This document shows positions 30,401 through 42,400 of a stretch of 64,000 nt of DNA, piece after piece. Position numbers and translations under genes: made by a program. Numbering within the stretch: the first letter of the stretch is position 1; every line of letters begins with the position of its first letter. Source of the DNA: Lichenostomus cassidix. Taxonomy: Eukaryota > Chordata > Aves > Passeriformes > Meliphagidae. The notes below the pieces were generated by a model that did no database searches, was not told the origin of the DNA, and saw only the letters and a program-made list of their open reading frames with translations. The stretch lies in assembly GCA_008360975.2 (NCBI GenBank), contig CM039182.1, positions 151,255,858-151,319,857 of the forward strand. The letters run 5' to 3'.

Positions 30401-33400
30401 GGGCAAAAAAATCCCAATTTTAGGAGAAAAAAATCCCAATTTTAGCGGAAAAATCCGAAATTCAAGGAGAGAAATCCCATATTTAGGGGAAAAAATCCCA
30501 AAATTAGGAGAAAAATTTCCAAATTTAGTGGAAAAATCCCAAATTTCTTGTAGAAAAGTCCCCAATTGGGCACACTGGGATCTCTCCAAGCCCATCCCCA
30601 GCGCCACCGTCGCCACCAAAATCCGGATTTTCCCACCCAGGAATTGCCGCTGCAGCCACTGGCGAGCGTTTCCTGAAAAATTGGGAATTTTGGGGGGGAA
30701 TCCCATTTTTGGGGAAAAAAATCTGAAATTTAGGAGAAAAATGCAAATTTTAGGGGGAAAAAATCCCATTTTTTAAGGGAAAAAAGTCCCAATTTTAGGG
30801 GAGAAAATCCTGTTTTTAGGGGACAAAATCCTATTTATAGGGGAAAAAGTCCCATTTTTAGGGGAGAAAAATGCAAATTTTAGGGGAAAAAATCCCAATT
30901 TTTAGGGGAAAAAAATCCCATTTTTAGGGGAAAAAATCCCATTTTTGGGGGGAAAAAAATCCCATTTTTTGGTGAAAAAATCCAAAATTCAGGTGAAAAA
31001 ACCCAAAATTTAGGGAGAAAAATACTATTTTTAGGGAAAAAAATCCTATTTTTAAGGGAAAAAAGTGCGAGTTTTAGGGGAAAAAAAATCCAATTTTTAG
31101 GGGAAAATTTCTTGGTTTTAGGGGAAAAAATCCAATTTCTCGGGAAAAAATCCCAAATTCAGGGAGAAAAATTCTATTTTAAGGGAAGAAAATCCCATTT
31201 TTAAGGGAAAAAAGTGCCATTTTTAGGGGAAAAAAAATCCCATTTTTAGGGGAGAAAATCCTATTTTTAGGCGGCAAAAACTATCTATTTTAGGTCAAAA
31301 AATCCAAAATTTAGGGGAAAAATCCCAATTTTTAGGGGTAAAAAATCCCAATTTTAGGGGAAAAAATCCCATTTTTAGGGGGAAAAATCTTGTTTTTAGG
31401 GGAAAAAATGCCAAATTTTAGGGGGAGAAATCTGAAGTTTAAAGGGAAAAAATCCCATTTTTAGGTGAAAAAATCCGAAATTTAGGAGAAAAAATCCCAA
31501 TTTTACTGGAAAAATCTGAAATTCAAGGAGGCAAATCCCAATTTTAGGGTAAAAAAATCCCAAAATTAGGGGAAAAATCCCAAATTTAGGGACACCCCGC
31601 GTGGGAGCATTCCGCCAGGGAGGGAGAGATTCCTGGAAAAATCCCAAATTTAGGTGAAAAAATCCCAAATTTAGGTCAAAAAATCCAAAATTTAGGTGAA
31701 AATATCCGAAATTTAGGTGAAAAAATCCGAAATTTGGGTGAAAAAATCCCAATTTTTAGAGGAAAAACCGGAATTTTTAGCGAAAAAATCCCAATTTTTA
31801 GGGGAAAAAAATCCCATTTTTTGGGGAAAAACGACCCAGTTTGAGGGGGAAAAATCCAAATTTTTAGGGGAAAAAATCCTATTTTTAGAGAGAAAAATCC
31901 CAGTTTTAGGGGAAAAAATCCCATTTTTGGGGGAAAAAAAATCCCATTTTTTGATGAAAAAATCCAAAATTTAGGTGAAAAAATCCAAAATTCAGGGAGA
32001 AAAATCCTATTTTTAGGGTAAAAAATCCTAATTTTTAGGGAAAAAATCCTAATTTTAGGGGGAAGAAAATCCCATTTTTAAGGGAAAAAAGTGCGAGTTT
32101 TAGGGGAAAAAAATCCCAATTTTAGGGCAGAAATCTTGTTTTTAGGGGAAAAAAACAATCCTAATTTTAGGGGAGAAAATCCTATTTTTAGGGGAAAAAA
32201 TCCTATTTTTAGCGAAAAAAATCCCAATTTTTAGGGGAAAAAAATCTCATTTTTAGGGGGAAAAATTCCAATTTTTAGGAGAAAAAATCCCAGTTTTAGG
32301 GGAAAAAAATCCTATTTTTAGGGGAAAAACCAGAATTTTTAGCGAAAAAATCCCAATTTTTAGGGGTAAAAAATCCCATTTTTAGGGAGAAAAATCCTAT
32401 TTTTAGGGAAGAAAATCCCATTATTATGGGAAAAAATCCCGTTTTTTGGGGAAAAAAATCCTATTTTTAGGGGAAAAAATCCTATTTTTAGGGGAAAAAA
32501 ATCCCAATTTTAGGGGAAAAAATCCAATTTTTAGGGTAAAAAATCAAAATTTTAGGGGAAAAAATCCTATTTTTAGGGGAAAAAAGCGCCAGTTTTAGGG
32601 GAGAAATCTGATATTTAAGGGAAAAAAAATCCCAATTTTAGGGGAAAAAATCTGATTTTTAGGTGAAAAAATCCAAAATTTAGGTGAAAAAATCCAAAAT
32701 TTAGGTGAAAAAATCCAAAATTTAGAGAGAAAAATCAGAATTTTAGGGGAAAAAAATCCCAATTTTAGGGGAAAATTCCCAATTTTTAGCGAAAAAATCC
32801 CATTTTTAGGGAAAAAAAATCCCAATTTTTAGGGGAAAAAATCCGATTTTTAGGTGAAAAAATCCAAAATTTAGGGGAAAAAATCCCATTTTTAAGGGAA
32901 AAAACCCACAATTTTTAGGGTAAAAAATCCCAATTTTTACAGGAAAAAGTCCTATTGTTAGGGGAAAAAATCCAAGTTTTAGTAGCAAAAAATCCCATGT
33001 TTAGGGGAGAAATCTTGTATTTTGGGGAAAAAAAATTCCAATTTTTAGGGGAGAAAATCCCAATTTTTAGGAGAAAAAATCCAATTTTTAGGTGAAAAAA
33101 TCCAAAATTTAGATGAAAAAATCCAAAATTTAGGAGAAAAATCCCAATTTTTAGGGAAAAAATCCCATTTTAGGGGAAAAAAATCCCATTTTTTGGTGAA
33201 AAATCCCACAATTTTTAGGGGAAAAAATCGTGGTTTTAGGGGCAAAAAATGTGTATTTTAGGGGAAAAATCCAAAATTTTTTGAGAAAGAATCACATTTT
33301 TAGGGGAAAAAAGTGCCAATTTTTAGGGAAAAAAAATTCCCAATTTTAGGGAAAAAATCCCAATTTTAGGGGAAAAATCCGAAATTTAGGGAAGAAAATC

Positions 33401-36400
33401 CCATTTTTAGGGGAAAAAATCCAATTTTTAGGGTGAAAAAAATCCTATTTTTAGGGGAAAAAATCCTATTTTTAGTAGCAAAAAATCCCATTTTTAGGGG
33501 AGAAATCTTGTTTTTAGGGGAAAAAAAATTCCCAATTTTAGGGGAGAAAATCCCAGTTTTAGGTGAAAAAATCCGAAATTTAGGGATAAAAATCCAATTT
33601 TTAGGGAGAAAAATACCATTTTTAGGGGAAAAAAATCAAATTTTTAGGGAAGAAAATCCCATTTTTAAGGGAAAAAAGTGCCAATTTTAGGGGAAAAAGT
33701 CCCAATTTTTATGGGAAAAATCCTATTTTTAGGAGAAAAATGCAAATTTTAGGGGGAAAATTGGAATTTTAAGGAGAAAAATCCCAATTTTAGGGGAAAA
33801 AATTCCAATTTTAGGGAAAAAAACTCCTATTTTTAAGGGAAAAAATCCCAATTTTTAGGGAAAAATCCTATTTTTAGGGGAAAAATGCGCCAGTTTTAGG
33901 GGAGAAATCCGAATTTTAGGGGAAAAAAATACCAATGTTAGGGGAAAAAATCCTATTTTTAGGGAGAAAAATCCCAAATTTTAGGGGGAGAAATCTGAAG
34001 TTTATGGGGAAAAATTCCCATTTTTAGGGGGAAAAAAATCCCATTTTTAGGGGAAAACATCCAATTTTTAGGGGAAAAAATATCTATTTTAGGTGAAAAA
34101 ATCCGAAATTTAGGGAGAAAAATCCTATTTTTAGGGGGAAAAGTCCCAATTTTTAGGAGAAAAATGCAAATTTTAGGGGAAAAAATCCTAATTTTAGGGG
34201 AAAAAAATCACGTTTTTAGGGAGAAAAATTCCAAATTTTAGGGGGAAAAATCCCAATTTTTAGTGGAAAAAATCCCATTTTTAGGGGAGAAATCTTGTTT
34301 TTAGGGGAAAAAAATCACAATTTTAGGGAAAAAATCCTATTTCTAGGGTAAATATCTGAAATTTAAGGGGAAAAAATCCCAATTTTAGGGGAAAAAATCC
34401 CAAATTTAGGGGAAAAAAATCCCAATTTTTAGGGCAGAAAAATCCCAAATTCAGGGGAAAAAAATCCCAAATTTAAGGGAAAATCCCAAATTTAGGGGAG
34501 AAATCCCAAAATTTAGGGAAAAAACTCCCAATTTTTAGGGAAAAAAATCTGAAATTTAAGGAGAAAAATCCCAATTTTTAGGGGAAAAAAAATCCCAATT
34601 TTAGGGGAAAAAATCCCAATTTTAGGGGAAAAAATCCCAATTTTAGGGGAAAAAATCAAATTTTAGGGGAAAAATCCTGTTCTTAGGGGGAAAAATCCCA
34701 ATTTTTAGGGGAAAAAAATCACAATTTTTAGGGAAAAAATCCTATTTTTAGGAAAAAAAATCCTATTTTTAGGGGGAAAAATCACAATTTTTAGGAGAAA
34801 AATGCAAACTTTAGGGGAAAAAATCCTATTTTTAGGGAGAAAAATTCCAAGTTTTAGGGGAAAAAATCCCATTTTTAGGGGAAAAAATCCCATTTTTAGG
34901 ATAAAAAAGTACCAATTTTAGTGGAAAAATCCAAAATTTAAGGTGAAAAAGTCCAAAATTTTGGGGAAAAATCCCAGTTTTTAGGGGAAAAAATCCTATT
35001 TTTAGGGGGAAAAATCCGAAATTTAGGGAGAAAAATTCCAATTTTTAGGGGAAAAATCTGAAATTTAAGGGGAAAAAAAATCCCAATTTTAGGGGGAAAA
35101 AATTCCAAAATTTAGGGTCAAAAATCCCAGATTTAGGGAAAAAAATCCCATTTTTAAGGGGAGAAAAAAATCCCAATTTTAGGGAAGAAAAATCCCAAAT
35201 TCTGGGGAAAAAAATCCCAATTTAGGGTCAAAATCCCAAAATTTAGGGTCAAAATCTCAGATTTAGGGGAAAAAAATCCCATTTTAGGGGAGAAAAAAAT
35301 CCCAATTTTAGGGAAAAAATCCTATTTTTAGGGAAAAAAATCTGAAATTTAGGGAGAAAAATCCCAATTTTTAGGGGAAAAAAAATCCCATTTTTAGGGG
35401 GAAAAAAAATCACAATTTTAGGGCAGAAAAACCCCAAATTCAGGGAAAAAAAAAATCCCAAATTTAGGGTAAAAAATCCAAATTTTTAGGGAAAAAAATC
35501 CTATTTTTAGGGGAAATAATCCAAAATTTAGGGAGAAAAATCCCAATTTTTAGGGGAAAAAAATTCCCATTTTTAGGGAAAAAAAAATCACAATTTTAGG
35601 GAAAAAATCCCAATTTTTAGGGGAAAAATCTGAAATTTAAGGGGAAAAAAAATCCCAATTTTAGGGGGAAAAAATTCCAAAATTTAGGGTCAAAAATCCC
35701 AGATTTAGGGAAAAAAATCCCATTTTTAAGGGGAGAAAAAAATCCCAATTTTAGGGCAGAAAAATCCCAAATTCACGGGAAAAAAATCCCAAATTTAGAG
35801 GAAAAAAATCCCAATTTTTAGGGAAAAACCCCCTATTTTTAGAGGGAGAAATCCGAAATTTAGGGAGAAAAATCCCAATTTTTAGGGGAAAAAAATCCCA
35901 ATTTTTAGGAGAAAAATGCAAATTTTAGGGGAAAAAATCGCAATTTTAGGGGAAAAAAATCACATTTTTTAGGGAAAAAATCCCAATTTTTAGGGCAAAA
36001 ATCCCATTTTTAGGGGAAAAAAAATCCCATTTTTAGGGTAAAAATCCCAATTTTTAGGGGAAAAATCGTGTTTTTAGGGGCAAAAAATATGTATTTTAGG
36101 TGAAAAATCCAAAAATTTTGAGAAAAAATCACATTTTTAGGGGAAAAAAAATCCCATTTTTAGGGGGAGAAATCGGCAATTTAAGGGTAAAAAAAATCCC
36201 ATTTTTAGGGGAAAAATCTGAAATTTAAGGGGAAAAAAATCCCAATTTTAGGGGGAAAAAATTCCAAAATTTAGGGTCAAAATCCCAGATTTAGGGGAAA
36301 AATCCCAATTTTAGGGGAGAAAAAAAATCCCAATTTTAGGGAAAAAAAATCCCAAATTCAGGGGAAAAAAATCCCAAATTTAGGGTAAAAAAATCCCAAT

Positions 36401-39400
36401 TTTTAGGGGAAAAAAATCCCATTTTTAGGGGAAAAATCTGAAATTTAAGGGGAAAAAAATCCCAAATTTAGGGTAAAATATCCCAATTTTTAGGGAAAAA
36501 AATCCTATTTTTAGGGGAAAAAAGATCCGAAATTTAGGGAGAAAAATCCCAATTTTTAGGGGAAAAAAATCCCAAATTTAGGGGGAGAAATCTGCAATTT
36601 AAGGGGAAAAAAATCCCAATTTTAGGGGGAAAAAATCCCAATTTTAGGGCAGAAAAATCCCACATTTTCTTGAGGGAAAAATCCACATTTTTAGGGCCAA
36701 AATCCCTCATTTTAAGGCCCCAAATGTCCATTTTTAGGGGAAAATCCCAAATTTAGAGAAAAAATCCGAAATTTTGGGGGAAAATCCCAATTTTAGAGGA
36801 AAAAACCCCAAAATTTTGGGTCAAAATCCCAATTTTAGGGGAGAAAAATCCCAAATTTCCTGAAGCAAAATCCACATTTTTTGGGCCAAAATTCCTCAGT
36901 TTAAGGGAGGAAAATTCCCAAATTTTTCCCTAAAAATTCCTAAATTTTTCCCTAAAAATTCTCAAATTTTTTCCTAAAATTTCCCAAATTTTTCTCAAAA
37001 AATTCCCAAAATTCCCCTAAAAATTCCCAAAATTTCTCCTAAAAATTCCCAAAAATTTCCCAAAAAATTCCCAAATTTTCCCCTAGAAATTCCCAAAATT
37101 TTCCCCAAAAAATTCCCAAATTTTCCCTAAAAATTCCCAAAATTTTCCCCTAAAAATTCCCAAAATTTCCCCTCAAAATTCCCAAAATTTCCCCTCAAAA
37201 TTCCCAATTTTTTTCCCAAAAATTCCCAAAATTTTCCCTAAAAATTCCCAAAATTTTCCCCTAAAAATTCTGAAATTTTCCCCTAAAAATTCCCAAAATT
37301 TCCCCTCAAAATTCCCAATTTTTTTCCCAAAAATTCCCAAACTTTTCCCTAAAAATTCCCTAAATTTCCCTAAAAATTCCCAAAATTTCCCTAAAAATTC
37401 CCAAATTTTTCCTCTAAATTCCCAAATTTTCCCCCTCAAAATTCCCAAATTTTCCAGGAATTTCCCTTAAAAATTCCCCAATTTTTTCTCTAAAAATCCC
37501 AATTTTTCCCTAAAAAAATCCCAAATTTTTCCCAAAAATTCCCAATTTTTTCCCTCATCTTTCCCTTTCCCCTTGGATTCCTGGTTTGGAATTCCCGTGG
37601 ATTTTTTGGGAATTCCCTTGAAATTTTCAGGAATTCCCTGGGATTTTCTGGGAATTTCCCTAAAATTTCCCCTAAAAATTCCCAAACTTTTCCCTATAAA
37701 TTCCCTAAATTTCCCCAAAAATTCCCAATTTTTCTCTAAAAAATCCCAAATTTCTCCCTAAAAATTCCCAAATTTTCCCTAAAAATTCCCCAAATTTCTC
37801 CCTAAAAATTCCAAAATTTCCCTCAATTCCCAATTTTCCAAAATTCCCAAACTTTCCTAAAAATTCCCAAAATTTCCCTAAAAATTCCCAAATTTCTCCC
37901 TAAAAATTCCCAAAATTCCCCCTAATAATTCCCAAATTTTCTGGGAATTTCCCCTCAAAATTCCACAATTTTCCCCTCAAAATTCCCAAATTTTCCCCTC
38001 AAAAATCCCAAATTTTCCCTAAAAAATCCCAATTTTTCACCAAAAATTCCGAATTTCTTCTTACCTTTCCCTTTTTTCTCCTTCCCAGCAGATTCCTGGT
38101 TTGGAATTCCCGAGGATTTTCTGGGAATTCCCAAGAAATTTCCCCTAAAAATTCCCAAATTTTCCTCTAAAAATTCCCAGATTTTCCAGGAATTTCCCCT
38201 AAAATTTCCCTAAAAATTCCCAAATTTTTCCTCAAAATTCCCAAATTTTCCCCCTCAAAATTCCCAAATTTTCCAGGAATTTCCCTTAAAAATTCCCCAA
38301 TTTTTTCTCTAAAAATCCCAATTTTTCCCTAAAAAAATCCCAAATTTTTCCCAAAAATTCCCAATTTTTTCCCTCACCTTTCCCTTTCCTCTTGGATTCC
38401 TGGTTTGGAATTCCCTGGGATTTTCCGGGAATTCCCTTGAAATTTTCAGGAATTTCCTGGGATTTTCTGGGAATTTCCCTAAAATTTCCCCTAAAAATTC
38501 CCAATTTTCCCCTCAAAATTCCCAAATTTTCCCCTAAAAATTCCCAAATTTCCCCTAAAAATTCCCAAATTTCCCCTCAAAATTCCCAAAATTTCCCCTA
38601 AAAATTCCCAAATTTTCCCCTAAAAATTCCCAAAAATTTCCCTAAAAATTCCCAGATTTTCCGAGAATTTCCCCTAAAATTTCCCTAAAAATTCCCAAAT
38701 TTCTCCGTAAAAATTCCCAAATTTTCCCCTAAAATTCCCAAAATTTTCTCCTAAAAATTCCCAAAATTTCCCCTAAAAATTCCCAAATTTTCCCTAATAA
38801 TTCCCAAAAATTTTCCCTAAAAATTCCCCAATTTTCCCTCAAAATTCCCAAATTTTTCCCCTAAAAATTCCCAAAATTTTCCCTAAAAATTCCTGATTTT
38901 CCCCTCAAAATTCCCAAATTTTTCCCTAAAAATTCCCAGATTTTCTGGGAATTTCCCCTAAAATTTCCCCTAAAAATTCCCAAATTTTCCCTAAAAATTC
39001 CCAATTTTTTTCCCTAATAATTCCCAAATTTTCCCTAAAAATTCCAAATTTTCCCCTCATAATTCCCAAAATTTCGCTAAAAATTCCCAAATTTTCCGGG
39101 AATTTCCCCTAAAATTTCCCCTAAAAATTCCCAAAATTTTCCCTTAAAAATTCCCTAATTTTTCCCTAAAAATGTCCAGATTTTCCAGGAATTTCCCCTC
39201 AAAAATCCCAAATTTTCCCTAAAAAGTCCTAAATTTCTCCTTCAAAATCCCCAGTTTTTTTCCCTAAAAAAAATCCCAATTTTTTACCAAAAATTCCCAA
39301 TTTTTTTCCCTCACCTTTCCCTTTCCCCTTGGATTCCTGGTTCGGAATTCCCAAATTCCCAATTTTTTGCCCAAAAATTCCCAAACTTTTCCCTAAAAAT

Positions 39401-42400
39401 CTCCAAATTTTCCCTTAAAAATTCCCAAATTTTTCCCTAAAAATGTCCAGATTTTCCAGGAATTTCCCCTAAAATTTCCCCTAAAAATTCCCAAATTTTC
39501 CCTAAAATTCCCAAATTTTCACTAAAAATTCCCAAATTTCCCCTCAAAATTCCCAAATTTTTCTCTAAAAAATCCCAAAATTCCCCTAAAAAGTCCCAAA
39601 CTTTTCCCTAATAATTCCCAAACTTTCCCTAAAAATTCCCAATTTTCCCCTAAAAATCCCAAAATTTCCCCTAAAAATTCCCCAATTTTTTTCCCTTTCC
39701 TCTTGGATTCCCTGTTTGGAATTCCCATGGATTTTCCAGGAATTCCCTGGAAATTTCCCCTCAAAATTCCCAAAATTCCCCCTAAAAATTCCCCAATTTT
39801 CTGGGAATTTCACCTAAAATTTCCCCCAAAACCTCCCAAATTTTTTCCCTCACCTTTCCCTTTCCCCTTGCATTCCCGGTTCGGCATTCCCTGGGATTTT
39901 CCGGGAATTCTGCTGCGGATCAGCGCCGCGATCCTCTCGGTCTCTTCCCTCCTGGTGCAATAAACGAGGATGGAATTCATGGAGCCAAAATGTTTCCCTT
40001 CCAGCAGCGACAGCAGAGCCTGAGCCCCGAAAAAAAATGGGAAAAATCCGGATGAGAATTCCCAAAAAAATAAAAAAATTTGGGAAAGGAGGAAATTCGG
40101 GTGGGAATTGAGCCAAAATTCTGGATTTTTGGTGCGAAAATTCACGATTTTAGTGGAAAAATTCACATTTTTTGGGCCAAAATTCCAGATTTTTAGTGCA
40201 AAAATTCACTTTTTTTTGGGGCAAAATTGCAGATTTTTAGTGCAAAAATTCATATTTTTAGTGCAAAATTTCATAATTTTAGGGCAAAAATTCAGATTTT
40301 TAGCAAAAAATTCCAGATTTTTGGTGCAAAATTTCATATTTTTAGTGCAAATTTCCAGATTTTTAGTGCAAAATTTCACATTTTTAGTGCAAAAATTCAT
40401 ATTTTTAGTGCAAAAATTCATATTTTTAGTGCCAAACTCCCAATTTTTAGTGCAAAATTCCAGATTTTTGGTGCAAAAATTTCACATTTTTAGTGCAAAA
40501 ATTTACATTTTTTGGGCCAAAATTCATATTTTTAGTTCAAAAATTCATATTTTTAGTGCAAAAATTCACATTTTTAGTGCAAAATTTCAGATTTTTGGTG
40601 CAAAAATTCACATTTTTGGTGCAAAAATTCACATTTTTAGTGTCCAAAATCCATATTTTTTGTGCAAAAATTCACATTTTTAGGGCAAAAATTCCACATT
40701 TTTTGGGCCAAAATTTCAGATTTTTAGTGCAAAAATTCACATTTTTAGTGCCAAATTTCATATTTTTAGTGCAAAAATTCATATTTTTAGTGCAAAATTC
40801 CAGATTTTTAGTGCAAAAATTCATATTTTTTTAGCAAAAAATTCCAGATTTTTAGTGCAAAATTCCAGATTTTTGGTGCAAAATTCACATTTTTAGTGCA
40901 AAATTTCACATTTTTACTGCAAAATTTCATATTTTTGGTGCAAAAATTCACATTTTTACTGCAAAATTTCACATTTTTACTGCAAAATTTCATATTTTTA
41001 GTGCAAAAATTCACATTTTTACTGCAAAATTTCACATTTTTAGTGCTAAATTCACATTTTTGGTGCAAAAATTCACATTTTTAGTACAAAATTCCAGATT
41101 TATAGTGCAAAATTCCATATTTTTAGTGCAAAATTTCACATTTTTAGTGCCAAATTCCAGATTTTTGGTGCAAAAATTCACCTTTTTTTGGCCAAAATTG
41201 CAGATTTTTAGTGCAAAATTCCATATTTTCAGGGCAAAATTCCATATTTTTAGTGCAAAAATTCACATTTTTAGTGACAAAATTCCATATTTTTAGTGCC
41301 AAATTCCAGATTTTTAGTGTAAAGATTCATATTTTTAGCGCAAAAATTCATATTTTTACTGCAAAATTCCATATTTTTAGAGCAAAATTCACATTTTTAG
41401 GGCAAAATTCCATATTTTTAGTGCAAATTTCCAGATTTTTAGTGCAAAAAGTCATATTTTTGGTGCAAAAATTCACATTTTTAGTGCCAAATTCCAGATT
41501 TTTAGTGCAAAAATTCACATTTTTAGTGCAAAATTTCAGATTTTTAGTGCAAAATTTCACATTTTTAGTGCAAAAATTCACATTTTTGGTGCAAAAATTC
41601 ACATTTTTAGTGCAAAATTCCATATTTTTAGTGCAAAAATTCACATTTTTAGTGCAAAAATTCACATTTTTAGTGCAAAATTCCATATTTTTAGTGCCAA
41701 ATTTCATATTTTTAGTGCAAAATTCCGGATTTTTGGTACAAAAATTCACATTTTTAGTGCAAAAATTCATATTTTTAGTGCAAAATTTCACATTTTTAGT
41801 GCAAAAATTCATATTTTTAGTGTAAAAATTCACAATTTTAGTGCAAAAATTCACATTTTTACTGCAAAATTCCACATTTTTAGTGCAAAATTCCAGATTT
41901 TTGGTGCAAAAATTCACATTTTTAGGGCAAAATTTCACATTTTTAGTGCAAAATTCTAGATTTTTAGTGGAAAAATTCATATTTTTTGGGCCAAAATTCC
42001 AGATTTTTAGTGCAAAATTTCACATTTTTAGTGCCAAAATTCATATTTTTAGTGCAAAAATTCCACATTTTTTGGGCCAAAATCCATATTTTTAGTGCCC
42101 AAATCCCACATTCTCAAATCCCACATTTTCAGGTCCAAATCCCAGATTTTAAGCACCCAAATCCCACATTTTTAGCATCCAAATCCCAGAGTTTTTTTAG
42201 TGCCAAATTCCTGATTTTTAGTGTCAAAATCCCACATTTATTGCCAAAAATCCCACATTTTTAGTACCCAAATCCCACATTTTCAGGTCCAAATTCCATA
42301 TCTTTAGTGCCAAAATCCCACATTTTTAAAGTGTCAAATCCCCCTTTTTCAGCCTCAAATTCCCACATTTTCAGTGACAAAATCCCAAATTTTTATGCCC

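Larger units (their letters stand above)
29655..36760. repeat. 7-kb 20-22 bp array (TTTTTAGGGGAAAAAATCCC), intron B-C
   Basis: Several hundred units on the + strand of ATTTTTAGGGGAAAAAATCCCA. Each has a GGGG run and a GGGA...TCCC hairpin potential. Two fragments of the exon C 5' half lie inside (30,590 and 31,597). Confidence 0.95.
36900..39850. repeat. Donor-side array (TTTTCCCCTAAAAATTCCCA), intron B-C
   Basis: Units of AAATTTTCCCCTAAAAATTCCC. The core TTTTCCCCTAAAAAT is the reverse complement of the core of the array to its left. Five copies of the exon B 3' edge lie inside. Confidence 0.94.

Noticed and set aside
30590..30675. Alternative RECQL4 exon carrying motif V
   Set aside because: It has an acceptor and an intact frame, but no donor follows and the part encoding AECYHAG is deleted.
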